A DNA stretch of 64,000 bases from Datisca glomerata (lineage: Eukaryota; Streptophyta; Magnoliopsida; Cucurbitales; Datiscaceae). Positions 1-12,800 of this stretch are shown here, piece after piece (position 1 is the first letter of the stretch; every line of letters begins with the position of its first letter). Under the pieces are notes generated by a model. It saw only the letters and a list, made by a program, of their open reading frames with translations, searched no databases and was not told the DNA's origin. The DNA is taken from NCBI GenBank assembly GCA_003255025.1, contig QANY01013145.1, positions 346,719 through 410,718 on the forward strand. Reading direction: 5' to 3'. The position numbers and the translations under genes are program-made.

Positions 1-537
1 ACTCACTCCGTTTACATATAACATAATCTCAACCAAGTTCTAATCATATGCTCCTTAAAAAAAAGACCACTTCTATTCATTCTAATTTGTGTTGCACAAA
101 AAATTTCTAATATTACTTTTATGTCTAATAATAACTGAGTTATATAGTCAGTGCTTACTTACACAGACCGAAAGTCAAAGTGTTTCTCTATCTTGTATGT
201 TTCAAATGTTATCATTTTCATAATGTTTTACCTATGTATAATAATAACTGGATTAAGTAACATCAATCGGAAAGTCACTGATCTAAAAAAATCAAGAAAC
301 AAAATAAAAATAAGTCATAGTTGAGAAAAGAGTCTGCTTATTTTATGATCTTTTTGATTAGCGATTTAAATTAATATTTAGGTTGTGTCATGAATCATTG
401 GGTATCATGATCTTTTATTTATTTTTTAGGCAGCTGTCATTATCTCTAAAACTTATATACCAAAAAGACAAATTGCATAGGTGGACGATGCCGTGGTGTG
501 TAGCAAATCATATATGGCTTCAGACAGTGACATTTAC
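1..537. other. AT-rich left flank, no gene recognised
   Basis: The minus strand here should hold the last exon of the hydrolase gene at 538-1822, roughly 30-40 residues by family comparison. I searched it for a spliceable tail of that kind and found none. The exon is either beyond the left edge or lost. Confidence 0.4.
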
Positions 538-1822
538 CAAAACAGTCCGCAAACCCATAGCTTTTCCAGCAGCGACATTGTGGACGTTGTCATCGAAAAA
601 CAGCTACGGAATTGGAAGAAACAAACAAAAAATTTGGATTAAACAAAACGCAAATCGCAATCGGAAAAAAACGATGGATAACAACTTGACTATTGAACTA
701 GTGTCTTTCTCAAGAAGGGATACCGTTCGACGAGGATCAACCTCTGCAACATCGATAGCGATTTTCATTGCGTCCATTGATGGCTTCAGAACTACGGGGA
801 ACTCATCGGGACGACGTGATTTTGAAAGATTAGGGTTCATCGTCTCAAAGCAGATTATCTTTTCAAAGCAATCCTTCAATCCAAGTCGGTCTAGAACCTT
901 CATAGCGTGATTCCTGTCCGAATTGGTGAATATCTAGGATTTCAAACAAATTCCACTGATTAATTTTAAATTTCAGTGTATTCAAAAGGGAAAACATTAG
1001 TGATTATTATTTTTATTTATGATGTAGTTCTTTCGGGCATTACAAGTTTCCTTTGGGGGATGCTTCGCAGCAGGTTCTGGAGCTGAGAGTCCAGCCGGAT
1101 CCGCTCGTATGGCAACCTTCCGTGCACAAAACTGTGAAGTTATCGATTAAATTAAAACAAAATTATCATCCAGAAGTTTCTACTCGCAATGAAGCATTCG
1201 GATTGAAGTGGAATTGAGGTCTTAAATCTTAATTTTAATTACCTGTGGTAATGATCGGCATCAATATCATAGCCTAACGCCTGCACCAAAAATGTCAAAT
1301 CAATCATCAAGTTCTTTGACAATTACAGGCTGAAAATAATTTATTTATTTGATGATTTAGCTAGAAGAGCGAATTAAAATTTAATTACTCGCAAACCAGC
1401 AAGGGAGCTGCCGTATTTCTTGAAGAGTTCAACTCTAAGACTTGAAGCTTTGTTCTCTGCAAATCCACATTCCTCAACAAGAAATTCTGTAAAAAGAAGA
1501 GACATATGAGTACTGTGCACAAACTAATTACGGCACTTCAATTTTAACGAATTTAGAGGAAGTCAATGAAATTATGCGTTCTTAATGCATTCGAATTTTA
1601 AAACCTTCGATGTTTTTCTTGCAAGCTTCACCGATTCCATAACTGGACGGGTACAATGTATCATCGAGATCTGCATTTCACGAAGAAAACAAATTTACGC
1701 AAGAAATACAAGAGTAAACTACGTAGCAGACTAAATAGAGAGGCATAGTAAAAGCAATTACCGAAGATGAGGCAATCGAATGACGAACTTGAATCACAGA
1801 TAGATTTACAGCAAGAATCCAT
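538..1822 (-). CDS. HAD-superfamily hydrolase, pyrimidine 5'-nucleotidase (SDT1-like) type; 3' end incomplete
   Basis: Seven minus-strand exons can be joined: 1822-1762, 1670-1605, 1486-1389, 1280-1243, 1131-1044, 933-724 and 603-538, with GT-AG introns and consistent phases. They give 209 codons. The HAD motifs are present in order: DLDDT (nucleophile Asp21, acid Asp23), FTNSD (Thr120), a Lys-Pro at 167-168 and the acidic pair FFDD (191-192). The stretches HGRLPYE and IICFETMNP are typical of plant cytosolic HAD hydrolases related to yeast SDT1, which remove phosphate from pyrimidine nucleotides. The start is the ATG at 1822, 20 codons before the nucleophile. Family members run to about 250-280 residues, so a C-terminal piece is missing. 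Reading straight on past 538 reaches a TGA at 522-520, giving a short 214-residue form. Family assignment is strong; exact substrate is inference. Confidence 0.85.
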
Positions 1823-2151
1823 GGGTGAAGAAGATGAAAACAGAAATAAAATTCAGACGTCTAGAAGAATCTTTGAGAGAAATGGAGGTGTTTAATGTGA
1901 ATGAGTAACAGAGGCAAATGAAGCGACTTTGAGGACTATGGGAGCAGAGGGATTTATAGAGGAACGTCGTAGACGTGGATTGATAAGATTTTGCTGAATC
2001 AGACTTCCATTTGTTTTTTTTAAATAAAAAGCGTGTTCCCATTAGCACGATGCTCTCATGGTGTTTAAATGAACATGAGAAAAGCAATGCGTCAATTTGG
2101 ATTATTGAATTTGATTTCAATGAAATATTCTCATATTTTTTAGAAAATTTG
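1823..2151. other. Upstream region of the hydrolase gene
   Basis: Expected 5' UTR and proximal promoter of the minus-strand hydrolase gene. A minus-strand open frame at 1806-2186 covers it, but it is out of frame with exon 1 and has low-complexity composition, so I do not call it a gene. No clear TATA box was found. Confidence 0.35.
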
Positions 2152-2456
2152 ATGAAAAATATATGCTTTTCTTTGAAATTTTCCACATGTCCGAAATCGG
2201 GATCCTCAAAAGGTTATATATCATTGTATAGATTTACGAAAAATCATTAAGGAATGTATCTCCTATGTGTATAAAAAGATAACACAACATTAATAGCATA
2301 GCCTTATATTTGACATTGTTAGTGCGTTTGAACTAGTTAATACAGTTATGTAGGTTATTACATCTGATAGCATGTTTACTAATATAGCATATTACTTGAG
2401 GCTAGATCAAACAGCCATAAGTATTACAAAATAAAGAACTACTAAATTTAAAACAA
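2152..2456. repeat. Direct repeat A, copy 1 (about 305 bp)
   Basis: Matches 7604-7908 in the same orientation with scattered substitutions and small indels. Both copies begin TGAAAAATATA and share the block CTTTGAAATTTTCCACATG near the start. The TG start would suit an LTR, but no clear CA end or target duplication was found. It abuts repeat B on its right. Confidence 0.7.
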
Positions 2457-2477
2457 TATTCTTGTAAAAGATTTTTC

Positions 2478-3396
2478 CGGTATGTAAAACCCTATACGAA
2501 CGAATAATAAAGATAATAATTTAAAAAAAAACTGAGAGAACAATGACGTCATGATTTACGTGAAAAACTTTTCAAAAAAAATCACGAGATGACTATTGAT
2601 ATTCATTAGTGTAGAGTGTAAAAGGTTTTACATATTTGATTATGAGAGAAGAGGGAAAAGGCAATGCCCTTAATTGTTTAGGTTGCCTCTCCTATTTTCC
2701 TCTTGATACATTGGCTTTATATATGCATCCTAAATTGAATGATTTGATTAAAATAATAATATAAAAAGAGACACTCATTATGTTTAAAGATTACACCCGT
2801 TCGAGATGATCATTCTGCTTGACGTGAATCCCTTTTCCTTTCTAATTTCCCATATGTCTCGCTCAGCCGCCAATTAGTCACAATCACTTTATGATTTCTT
2901 GTGATTTCGAGACAATCAGTCACAACCACTTAATGATTTCTTATGGTTTCGAGGTAATCAGTCACAGGCATTTGGTGGCCTGCCAATCTCTCTCGTCTGA
3001 GTCATTCAACTTATATAATAAATCGCAGAATTTTGATTATCATTTTCGGATCTTTTTCATTTGTTCCCGCTCTTCTTCTTATCCATCTTTTTCCGTTTTT
3101 ACACAGTTCAGTGAGTGCCTTTCCCGTTTTGGAGGCGTGGGTCCCCCATCAGTCTTTTTCCTGTTTGACCAGTCTATTTTTCCCGTTCTGATGAGGTTTC
3201 TGACTTCCGTGCTCTTTTCTTATTTTCGAGTTCCATCCTGTTTAGAGTTCCCATCCGTGTTTTTTGGTGACTTCATGATCTGGTTGTGCCACTTCTATTT
3301 TCCCGTCTAGCCCCCAATCTTGTCATGTTCATGGTCCACACGTCTTCTCAGAATTCATTTTTCTGTACACGTGTCTTGGATGATTTTTTCCCTGTT
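2478..3396. repeat. Direct repeat B, copy 1 (919 bp)
   Basis: Matches 6687-7605 along its whole length in the same orientation, and the copies are the same size. It starts near TATGTAAAA and ends at TTTTTTCCCTG. Around 2875-2975 it contains a 42-bp subunit (consensus core CAGTCACAACCACTT) repeated about 2.5 times. Long direct repeats flanking a region without host genes suggest LTRs of a non-autonomous element, but a primer site and polypurine tract were not recognised. Open frames inside it (2891-3310) are low-complexity and frameshifted in the other copy. Confidence 0.75.
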
Positions 3397-4122
3397 CATT
3401 TTCCCTTCATTATACTCAATAAAGTTTCATTTATTGATGTGTAATGATGAGGAGTTTTGATTTGCGTGTGCTTTTATGAAGATCATATTTTCTTTTCTCG
3501 GGAGTCTGTACTTCTTCGGAAATAACAAATAAATATATTAAAAGTAAGAGAGATGCGTGTTTTTCTTGTGAGGGTGGTTCGTTTCCTATTCCTGCCGACA
3601 TCTTTCCTGTAAAACGGCTTTTCGTTTATCTATCTTTTGCTTCTTCAGTTTCTTTTTTCTACTCTCTCTCTCTCTTTCTCTCTCTTTTAAACGTTGGAGC
3701 CGCGGCTTTCCTTTACTTGGTCTTTCTTTACTCGACTTTTTTACTGGCCATTCTTTACTCAACTCTCCTTTCTCTGACTAGGTCTCTTTGTAATTTTTCT
3801 TATTTGAAATGAAATGAACTTTTTGCAGCAAGTTCTGTCTTTTTCCTTTTATTCTCAATTTAGCAGTTACTTTTCCTGTCATTCCCAACTACGAGAATAA
3901 ATTTCCCTAACAAAAAACTCTTGAAATATATTTCCCTTTTCTCGAACATTTAATGAAAGTTTCCTTTTCTCAAAGATTTCCTTTTCCCCGTTTTGGCCGT
4001 TTGCACTTTCCATCTGTTGGTTTTCAACAAATATTTCATCTTTGCTTTCTTCAATGTTGTCCATTGTGAATTATTTGATCATCATCTGATCTGATTAGGC
4101 AATAATATTTCTATTTTGAAGT
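3397..4122. other. Interior of repeat block, CT-rich, no gene
   Basis: Pyrimidine-rich sequence with a (CT)n tract around 3660-3690. The minus-strand frame at 3879-4064 is Glu/Lys-rich low complexity and matches no family I know. Confidence 0.4.
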
Positions 4123-4578
4123 TTTTGATTTTCTTCTGAGAACAATGTCTGTAAACACTTACAAGGATTTAGGCTCTTTCCGTGAAACCATGACCCAATT
4201 TTAATTTTCTTATGAGAACAATGTTCGTAGACACTCCCAAGGACCTAGGCTTCTTCAGTAGAACCATGACCCCATTTTGATTTTCTTCTGAGAACAATGT
4301 CCGTAGACACTCCCAAGGATTTAGGATTCTTCCTTGGAACCATGGTCCCGTTTTGATTTTCTTCTGAAAACAGTGTCCGTAGACACTCCCAAAGACTTAG
4401 GCTCATTTAGTAGAACCATGACCCCGTTTTGATTTTCTTCTGAGAATAATGTCCGTAGACACTCCTAAGAATTTAGGCTCCTTTTGTGGAACCATAGTCT
4501 CGTTTTAATTTCCTTCTAAGAACAGTGTCCGTAGACACTCCCAAGGACTTAGGCTCTTTTAGTGGAACCATTACCCCA
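4123..4578. repeat. 76-bp tandem repeat, six units
   Basis: Units begin at 4123, 4199, 4275, 4351, 4427 and 4503, each with TTTTGATTTTCTTCTGAGAA, then GTCCGTAGACACTCCCAAGG and an ACCATGACCCC-like end. The spacing is exactly 76 bp with point substitutions between units. No unit is open in a consistent frame. Confidence 0.9.
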
Positions 4579-4589
4579 TTTTGATTTAC

Positions 4590-4690
4590 TACGAGCTCAT
4601 TGATAGAGTTTTCCCCGTGTCTTTTGCTACAGGTTCATTGATAGATTTTCCCCCGTTTCTTTTGTTACGGACTCATTAGTAGAGTTTTAT
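4590..4690. repeat. About 40-bp tandem repeat, three units
   Basis: Three decayed units carry CTCATTGATAGAGTTTT followed by CCCGTGTCTTTTGCTAC. They directly follow the 76-bp array. Confidence 0.6.
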
Positions 4691-4779
4691 CGTTTACTTT
4701 TCTTTTTTTCTCGTACACAAATATATGCGACAGGAATGTTGAACAACACCATATATAATATCTTAATGGAATGAGTAGG

Positions 4780-5255
4780 GAACGAGTATACTGTAACTTT
4801 TGATTAAAAACTCCAAATTGAATTCCGTAAAATTCCTCAATAAGTAGACTTCTGTATTTTTCTGATGATATAAGATTCATTGTATAGTCGACTTCCAATA
4901 AATACAGTTTAATTTCTGAAGTAGATCATACTACATAATTTGTTTTTCTTAGAAGCCTTGATGAAAATTGTCATAATTTTTTCTTAAGAGTTTCAAATCA
5001 AGTTCTGCAAAATTCTTCAAGAATTAGACATCCATATATTTCTAAAGATATACAATTTGTCATATAATACTTTATAAATCGGTACGGTTTAAAATTTTAA
5101 ATGTGAAAAGCGTGAATATATTTACTTTCCTGAACAGTACTAAAGAAAAGTATCATAACTTTTGATCGAGAGTTCCGAATTGATTTCTGTAAAATTCTAC
5201 AAAAAGTAGACTTCCATATCGTTCTGATGATATAAGATTTGTCATTAAATTTCCT
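4780..5255. repeat. About 180-bp tandem repeat, three units
   Basis: A unit containing TTCTGATGATATAAGATT and an upstream AGTAGACTTC block recurs at about 4844, 5023 and 5206 (spacing 179 and 183 bp), with moderate divergence. Confidence 0.7.
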
Positions 5256-5259
5256 TCCA

Positions 5260-6400
5260 ACATTTCCCATTTCCATTTTCGTTTCGATTTCTGTTTTCAT
5301 TTTCCATTCCCATTCTCAAGACTTTACCATTCTCAGGACTTTCCCATTCTCGAGACCTTTCCCTTTCTCAAAATTTCTCCCGTTCTCAAGACTTTTCTCA
5401 TTCTTGAGACTTTCCCATTCTTGAGACTTTCCCGTTCTTAGGACTTTCCCATTCTCAAGACTTACCAGTTCTCGAGACTTTTCCTTTCCCGTCGTGAGGG
5501 CATTTCTTTCCCGTTCTCAGGACTTTCGTGCTCTCGAGACATTTTCTTTCTCGAGACATTTCCTTTCTCGTTGTCTGGGAATTTCTTTCCCATTCTCAAT
5601 ACTTTCCTGTTATCGAGACATTTCCTTTCTCGTCGTCAGGACATTTCTTTCTCGTTCTCAATACTTTCCCATTCTCGAGATATTTCCATTCTCGAGACAT
5701 TTCATTTCCCACCGTCATGACATTTCATTTCCCGCCGTCATGACATTTCTTTCCCATTCTGAATACTTTCCCGTTCTCAAAACATTTCCTTTCTCGAGAC
5801 ATTTCCTTTCCCACCGTCAGGGCATTTCTTTCCCATTCTCGATACTTTCCCATTCCTGAGATATTTCATTTCCCGTCGTTAGGGAACTTCTTTCCCGTTC
5901 TTGATACTTTCCCATTCTCGAGATATTTCCTTTCTTGAGATATTTCATTTCCCATTGTCAGGGCATTTCTTTATCATTCTCAATACTTTCCCATTCTCGA
6001 GATATTTCATTTCTCGAGACATTTCCTTTCCTGCCGTCAGGGCATTTATTTTTCGTTCTCGATACTTTCCGGTTCTCGAGACATTTCATTTCCCACCGTC
6101 AGGGCATTTCTTTCCCGTTCTCAATACTTTCCCATTCTCGAGACATTTCCTTTCTCGTTGCCAGGGCATTTCTTTCCTGTTCCCAATACTTTCCCATTCT
6201 AGAGATATTTCCTTTCCCCGCCGTCAGGGCATTTCTTTCCCATTCTCAATACTTTTCCGTTCTCGAGACATTTCCTTTCCCGTCATTAGGACATTTCTTT
6301 CCCATTCTCATTACTTTCCCATTCTTGAGACATATTCTTTCTCGTGACATTTCATTTTTTGTCGTCAGGGCATTTCCTTAATGTTCTCGAGACTTTGTTT
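5260..6400. repeat. Minisatellite built of a 15-17 bp pyrimidine-rich motif
   Basis: Short units like TTTCCCATTCTCGAGAC are repeated throughout and grouped into a higher-order unit of about 60-80 bp marked by GGGCATTTCTTTCCC. The XhoI-type palindrome CTCGAG recurs many times. Three overlapping plus-strand open frames (5494-5859, 5901-6347, 5935-6381) translate to Ser/Phe/His-rich repeats; they result from the repeat being free of stops and are not genes. Confidence 0.85.
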
Positions 6401-6686
6401 ATGACAAATCAAATAATTTTTCTCATAATTTTTTTAGAAACTGATAATGATGTAAAAGAAATAAGCCCATCGAATATGTAAGGAACGAGTTTACCGTTTT
6501 TCATTTTGTTTTCATTTTAGTACTTGTTGTCGATCCCATATCCACTTCCAATCTGTTGCCATTTTCATTTCCGCTTTCGTTGTTTGAGGGGGCGTTTGAT
6601 TTGGTTTTTGGTATTTTGGGAGGAATTTCTTCAATTTTTTCTCTCGCTCTTAATGAAAGCACCAAAATATAAATGTTTTTTTTTCA

Positions 6687-7605
6687 GTATGTAAAATCCT
6701 CTACGAATGAATAATAAAGATAATAATTTAAAGAGAGATTGAGAGAATAATGACGCCATGATTTACATGGAAAACCCTTAAAGGGAAGAAAAACCATGAA
6801 GCACTGTTGATATTCGTTAGTGTAGAGTGTAAAAAGTTTTACATAGTTGATGATGAGAGAAGAGGGAAAACGCAATGCCCTTAGTTGCTTGGGTTGTCTC
6901 TCATCTTTTTCTCTTGATACATTGATTTCATATAGGCTTCCTAAATTGAATGATTTGATTAAAATAATAATATAAAAGGAGACATTCATTATGCCTAGGG
7001 ATTACACACATTCGATGGGATCATTCTACTTGGTATGAACCCATTTTTCTTTCTCATTTTCCATTTGTCTCGCTCAGCCGCTAATTAGTCATAGCCACTT
7101 GATGATTTCTCATGGTTTTGAGGCAATCAGTCACAACCACTTGATGATTTCTTGTATTTTCGAGGTAATCAGTCACAACCACTTAGTGGTCTGCCAATCT
7201 GTCTCGTCTAAGTCATTCAACTTACCCAATCAATCACATCCTTTTGATTGTCATTTTCATATCCCTTTCGTTCATTCACGCTCTTCTTCTTACCCATATT
7301 TTTTCCATTTTTGCACAGTTCAGTGAGTGCCTTCTCCATTCTGGAGGCGTTGGTCCCCCGTCAGTCTTTTTCCTGTTTGACCAGTCTATTTTTTCCGTTC
7401 TGATGAGGTTTCCTGCTTCCGTGCTCTTTTCTTGTTCTCGAGTTCCTTCCTTTTTAGAGTTCCCATCCGTGTTTTTTGGTGGCTTCATGATCTGTTTGTG
7501 CCACTTCTATTTTCTCGTCTAGTCCACAATCTTATCATGTTCATGGTCCACGCGTCTTCTTAGGATTCGTTCTTTCTATACACATGTGTTTGGGTGATTT
7601 TTTCC
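6687..7605. repeat. Direct repeat B, copy 2 (919 bp)
   Basis: Partner of 2478-3396 in the same orientation, with the internal 42-bp subrepeat near 7085-7190. It is joined at its right end directly to repeat A copy 2. The open frame conserved in copy 1 is shifted here (7099-7326, then 7244-7522), which argues against coding function. Confidence 0.75.
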
Positions 7606-7908
7606 CTGAAAAATATACTCTATTCTTTGAAATTTTCCACATGTCCGAAATCGGGATCATCCAAAAGGTTAAATATCATTGTATTTATGAAAAATCATTA
7701 AGAAATGTCTCACCATCTGTATAAAAGGATAACACAACATTAATAGTATAGCCATATATTTGGTATTGTTAGTGTGTTTGACTAGTTAATACAGTTATGT
7801 AGGCTAGAACATCTGGTAGCGCATTTACTAATATGGCATATTACTTGAGGCTAGATCAAACATCAATAAGTATTACAAAATAAAGAACTACTAAATTTAA
7901 AAAAAATT
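7604..7908. repeat. Direct repeat A, copy 2 (about 305 bp)
   Basis: Partner of 2152-2456 in the same orientation. It follows repeat B here, whereas copy 1 precedes repeat B. Confidence 0.7.
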
Positions 7909-9814
7909 CTAATATAGATTTTTTTAAATCGATCGATGGACGGGGGAATTGCCTGAATGACGAAACTGACTTAACCTAGTGTAAAAGTTATCCTTTCTAT
8001 TGATGTTGAATCTTAATTGATCGACAGTAGGATTAGATTTGGAGAACGAATAACCATGGCATGAGGGTGGACAAATTATTGATAGCAAATTACTTAACTC
8101 AATAGATGAAAAGAGGGCCCTTCCACTCTAGAATAAAATCAAGATTAGGTCAATAATCATCCAGAGGAGCACCACCAAGCAAGATTGAGACCAACACCTT
8201 GTATGGAGTTTGAAAAATGTGCTTCTTCAAGTATCCTATAAAAAGATGGTAGGAGCTACTAACACGCGAGAAAGATGACGTTAATAAAGAGTGTGGTGCA
8301 CTAGCTTAGGATAGGCCTTTTTAGCTTGACTGGAATCGATTCTAGGATTGAATATCAGATGATCTACTTAGTAGTAGAAACTCAAAGAGACAAAAAGAAA
8401 GGGGACTCTTTCATACATGTTAACTTTGAAGATGAGAAGTAGGTCGAGTCCCTAATTTTTGGTAAGAGAAATTCCAGCCCTTGTTGCCCCTCAGTAGAAT
8501 GAGTCTACTTAGCCAACTGGTAGGACAAGAAAATTGATTGATCAATATGAATCTGGAGAGTGTGTGGTTGGCGACGGTCAAAACTAATAAATGCTTTATT
8601 GGTATTGTCTAGCTTCGAATAGACCCACACTCACATGTGAATCTTAAAAAAATATATAAAGTTAACATATCTTGCATTTGCCATGTGTTAAACTTAAACA
8701 TTAGTCATGTGTTTAATACATTAAGTTGGTACTCAGCCAAATATCAAAGTGGACAGTGATGCGATTGAAAATAGTAAAAATGATATTTTAAATAAATTCA
8801 TTAAACTTAGTGCGATAGGCTCCAAAGCTTAATGATGCTATTTGACTATATGTTATTGCTTTAAAAGCCAAGCGACAACATTTTATTTATAAACTTAAAG
8901 TTCGTCTTGTAACTTCAAAAATGGAACTACATCGTTCTACTTTTCTGTATAGTTCATGGATAGTGATATCGGCTATCAAGAAATATCGTCATAGAAGCAT
9001 GTACCACAACTTGACATGATACGTGTGAAGATTGACAATATCATTTAACAATCGTTACGTTAAAAATTGGTTCTAATTTTAACTTAATGACCATATGTTT
9101 AGCCTCAAATAATTTCACTCATATTATTGACAAGTATGTAAAGTCAACATGTTTTTTATTCAATGTATTGAGCCAAGTACTCAACCAACTATAAGCCATG
9201 TGGTTGCATCCGTTTATATTCTAGATCGCAGCACAAAATTCCATATAAAACTATAATTCTCTTCTATTTTAGGATACCATAAGTTATAACTTTATGTATA
9301 GTTGAGTGCGCAAAATTTTGCTAAGCGTACAACATGAATTGCATTGGGTTCAAATGTGTATTTTCTTTATTAATTCTTTTATTAAAGAAACAAAAAACAA
9401 CAAAAAACCGTGACGCACAATACTTTATGTTGCATTATATGATGTGATAAACTAAAATTGCTACACGCAATTAGTGAGGAAGAAAGAAGAATGATATCTC
9501 CACTTTCATAATATATTGGGTTTAAAAATGTTTAATTAACTTTGGACACAGGCTGTTTGGCAAACAACCGGAATTCTCAATGTTGCTCTTGTCCTTATCA
9601 TCAACCATTTCACATTACTTTAGTTTAATTTCTTTATTATTTTATGTTTTGTGTTTCACAAATAATTAAAATATTAAATAGGTGGAGAACAATGAATGTG
9701 AACTGCATGGGCATTAAAATAAATTTGTTTAGTTGAGTCTAATGAAATTCATTTCGAAAACAATAAATTAACAATGTCATACTTAAGTAAAAATCTTGAA
9801 CACAACAAGCCTTT
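7909..9814. other. Intergenic region, 3' side of the amine oxidase gene
   Basis: No open frame or family similarity recognised. The right end should include the 3' UTR of the minus-strand amine oxidase gene; I saw no canonical AATAAA on that strand close to the stop. There is weak internal similarity between about 8650-8760 and 9130-9200. Confidence 0.4.
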
Positions 9815-12800
9815 TCATTTGAGCAGAGGATTGGTGTCAAAGAAATTTGAAGGCCGAAGCTCGAATCCACCATGAAGAGTGGCCATTGCTGGAAAATCTT
9901 CTTGGCATGGAATGTGATGGAACCCAACTACGTACCATAACACTATGTCCTTGTTCTCAATTGCCCTATCCCTTCACATTCGTATAATAATTAAATAAAA
10001 CACATAATTATCAAGGGATGAGTTCATGAGTTTCTATTGAGAGATAATAGTTAAAAAATGTGTTTGATGGTATAAAATTCAATTTATAATGATTAAATGT
10101 TATGTTTAGAAGTAGAGATTCCATGCCAATTTTCACAATTCATTAAATATCATCACACCTCCCTCGGCCCCGCCTTCATTAAAATAAGACTCGTGTTTCA
10201 AATCTATCCCTAAATTAATAATTCTGATAGCGGTTTGGCTATTTATTTGTGACACCTAATTTAGAACGTGATGATAGTCGGACTACATGATATTTAATTA
10301 TGTTAACAATAGTGAGATTTAATTATGTTACGTGTCTAATTAACTCGTATATGTATACATGCTACTTAAAATAAAATAAGTAATTGTACTAAGTAGTTAA
10401 GTTTGAAAACTCAATTTAAGATATAGTAAATTTTTTTTACTTTCCAATAATAGATAATTTTTAGTGACACATCATTAATCAATTAATGATAAAAAGAAAT
10501 GAATATACATTAATACCATTGTTTTACAGATTTACGGTTGGAGTTTTGATTGTAGATTTTGTTTAATTTTAATCTCCTTTATTTAAGCAATTTAATTGCG
10601 TCAAAAAAATCAACTAAGGTGGTTTAAAATAATCAGCATTCTCTTTAGTTATGGGAAGTTATTTTGCTGTTTAATAGTACGAATATAGGCGATTTTTCTT
10701 ATCTGTATCAAATTCAACTATTTGTTATTTTTTGAAGAAGTTCAATAGGAAATAATAACTCAAGTAATTTTATTGCATTTCTTTCATGAGCAACAAAATA
10801 TGAAACATGCAGAATAAATAGTTTTTTGAATACGAAAAATGTGATATTTTTATGTTTGGAGTTATCAATCAATGGTTATTTTGAGAATGTTAATAGTATA
10901 TTGATCTTATTATTTTCCACTTTATAATATTTTTACTTCTTTATGTGATTATTTTTTGCTTGCTTAATAGTTGATTGAATATGAAATATTACTTTTTTCC
11001 AAAGAAAATTTCAAAATTTGAATTTGTTTTTGGTTTTCAAGCATTAATTATCTCCCGCTTTTTAAGGATAATAATATATAGTCAATCAATCAACAATATT
11101 ATAACAAACCTGAAAATTTTAAAAATAAAAAGAGGGAATTTTCAATTGATTGATTTAGTATTCTTATCCTTACTTTGATAATTATTTGAATTAATTGCAT
11201 ATATACTTATCATTATTTGCTTTCAGTTTTTTATCAACTAATTTAAGTTACTTTTATTTTGAAATACCTCTTAAATAGATTAAAGATATTTTAGTCAATA
11301 ATTATTGACAATTGTAACAACTTATTATTTTTCTAAAACTCTAAAAAAATTGACATTTATTTAAACACTATCTTAAAATTTGATTATACGTGTAAATTTC
11401 CTGATAAAATCAATTTGACTGTATGTGTAAATTTTCTGATAAAATTAAAGAAAACATGCGGGTTCTGATAAATGTTTACCTATTGCTCCAAATGGATAAA
11501 CCATCATCTCCACGGCTTCTATCAGTGTAAAATCCAGCAGCCCACCTCTCTGACTTGTTATAGGCGGTAACCCATACCTGGTATTTGCTATAAGCCGCTC
11601 TTATCTGCGGGTAATCGTCGTCCGTTAATAAGGAATTAACTGGTTCTCCTGTAATTAGCCGGTACCCCACTTGATTCCTAAGCCGCGTCTTCTTGTTCGG
11701 ATTTTGAACCAATAGCTCAGCTGGCTCCAAGCCGAGCTGAACCTTTGCCTTGGCTTCTGTTTTGACCGTTTCTTTAACGACCGTCCAGTAGCTCTTTCTT
11801 GGAGAGGTGGAGTTAACGTCGGTTAATCTTACGGTTTCTAGTTTCGCTTTGACAAAGGAGTTGCTGTGGCCGTCGACGTCAAGGTCGAGATAGTAAATGA
11901 GGAAGTGATCATGATTGACGGCAACGGTGTTGCTGGCGACCAAAGTGCCGTACAAATTTTCAGTTATCCTGTCGTTATATGTGTATGACGTGGCTTTTGT
12001 TTCCAATATGCCTGTCAAATCCACCTGGCAAACAAAGCTGTAGTTATTTGAATAATCTCACGTTAACGATTGATCCAGCAACAACAAGACTGCGATGTCT
12101 AATTTTAGCGGATGTCTAATTATTTTTGTTTAAAATATTAATTTTTGAGTAATTTTTATTTTTTTAACAAATTTTTGTTCAGATTTAGATAAATGAATCA
12201 GATCTAATTTATTCTCTACCGTTAGAAGCTAACGGCAAATAATCTGTATTCGTTAATAATGAGCCATTTTTACATGATTGCAAAATTTCAGCTAAAACTG
12301 TCGTCACTCACATTAACAATGGGTAATGTTTATAAGTTTGATCATTGAGATTTGATTTAATAACTCAATTTAGATTGATTTTTTTATGAGAACTTAAGAA
12401 AATTTATAAAATATATATCTTTTATTTTTTTAAAGTCAATTTTAGTTATTGAGATATGAAACATACGCCCATATTAAATAGATTATTCACATGTTCTGCT
12501 TAAAGTAGAAAAATAATTTTTTTTATTTTTTGAAATCAATTTGAGATATTGAGTGAAACAACATGCCAAGTTGAATAGATCTTTCTCATCTTTTGTTGAA
12601 CAAGTGACTACAGTTTTGACTAGATCGATATGGTATTAGCACCGCTCGATATCGATGGTTGGATCACTCATTTTATAAAATTTAATAAAAGATGATTTAA
12701 AGATGAATCACTACCGTGTCGTGAAATATATGCCTAATCTAACCTGTTGTATCACTTACATTATCAGTAAAATAATACAACTGATGAAGCTAAAAGGGTG

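Noticed and set aside
383..910. 175-codon plus-strand ORF
   Set aside because: It is antisense to hydrolase exons 6 and 7 and the intron between them, and has no family likeness.
1806..2186. 126-codon minus-strand ORF overlapping the hydrolase start
   Set aside because: It is out of frame with exon 1, low in complexity and covers the expected promoter.
5494..6381. Long repetitive Ser/Phe/His-rich ORFs
   Set aside because: They are translations of a minisatellite in several frames at once; no initiation context or domain.
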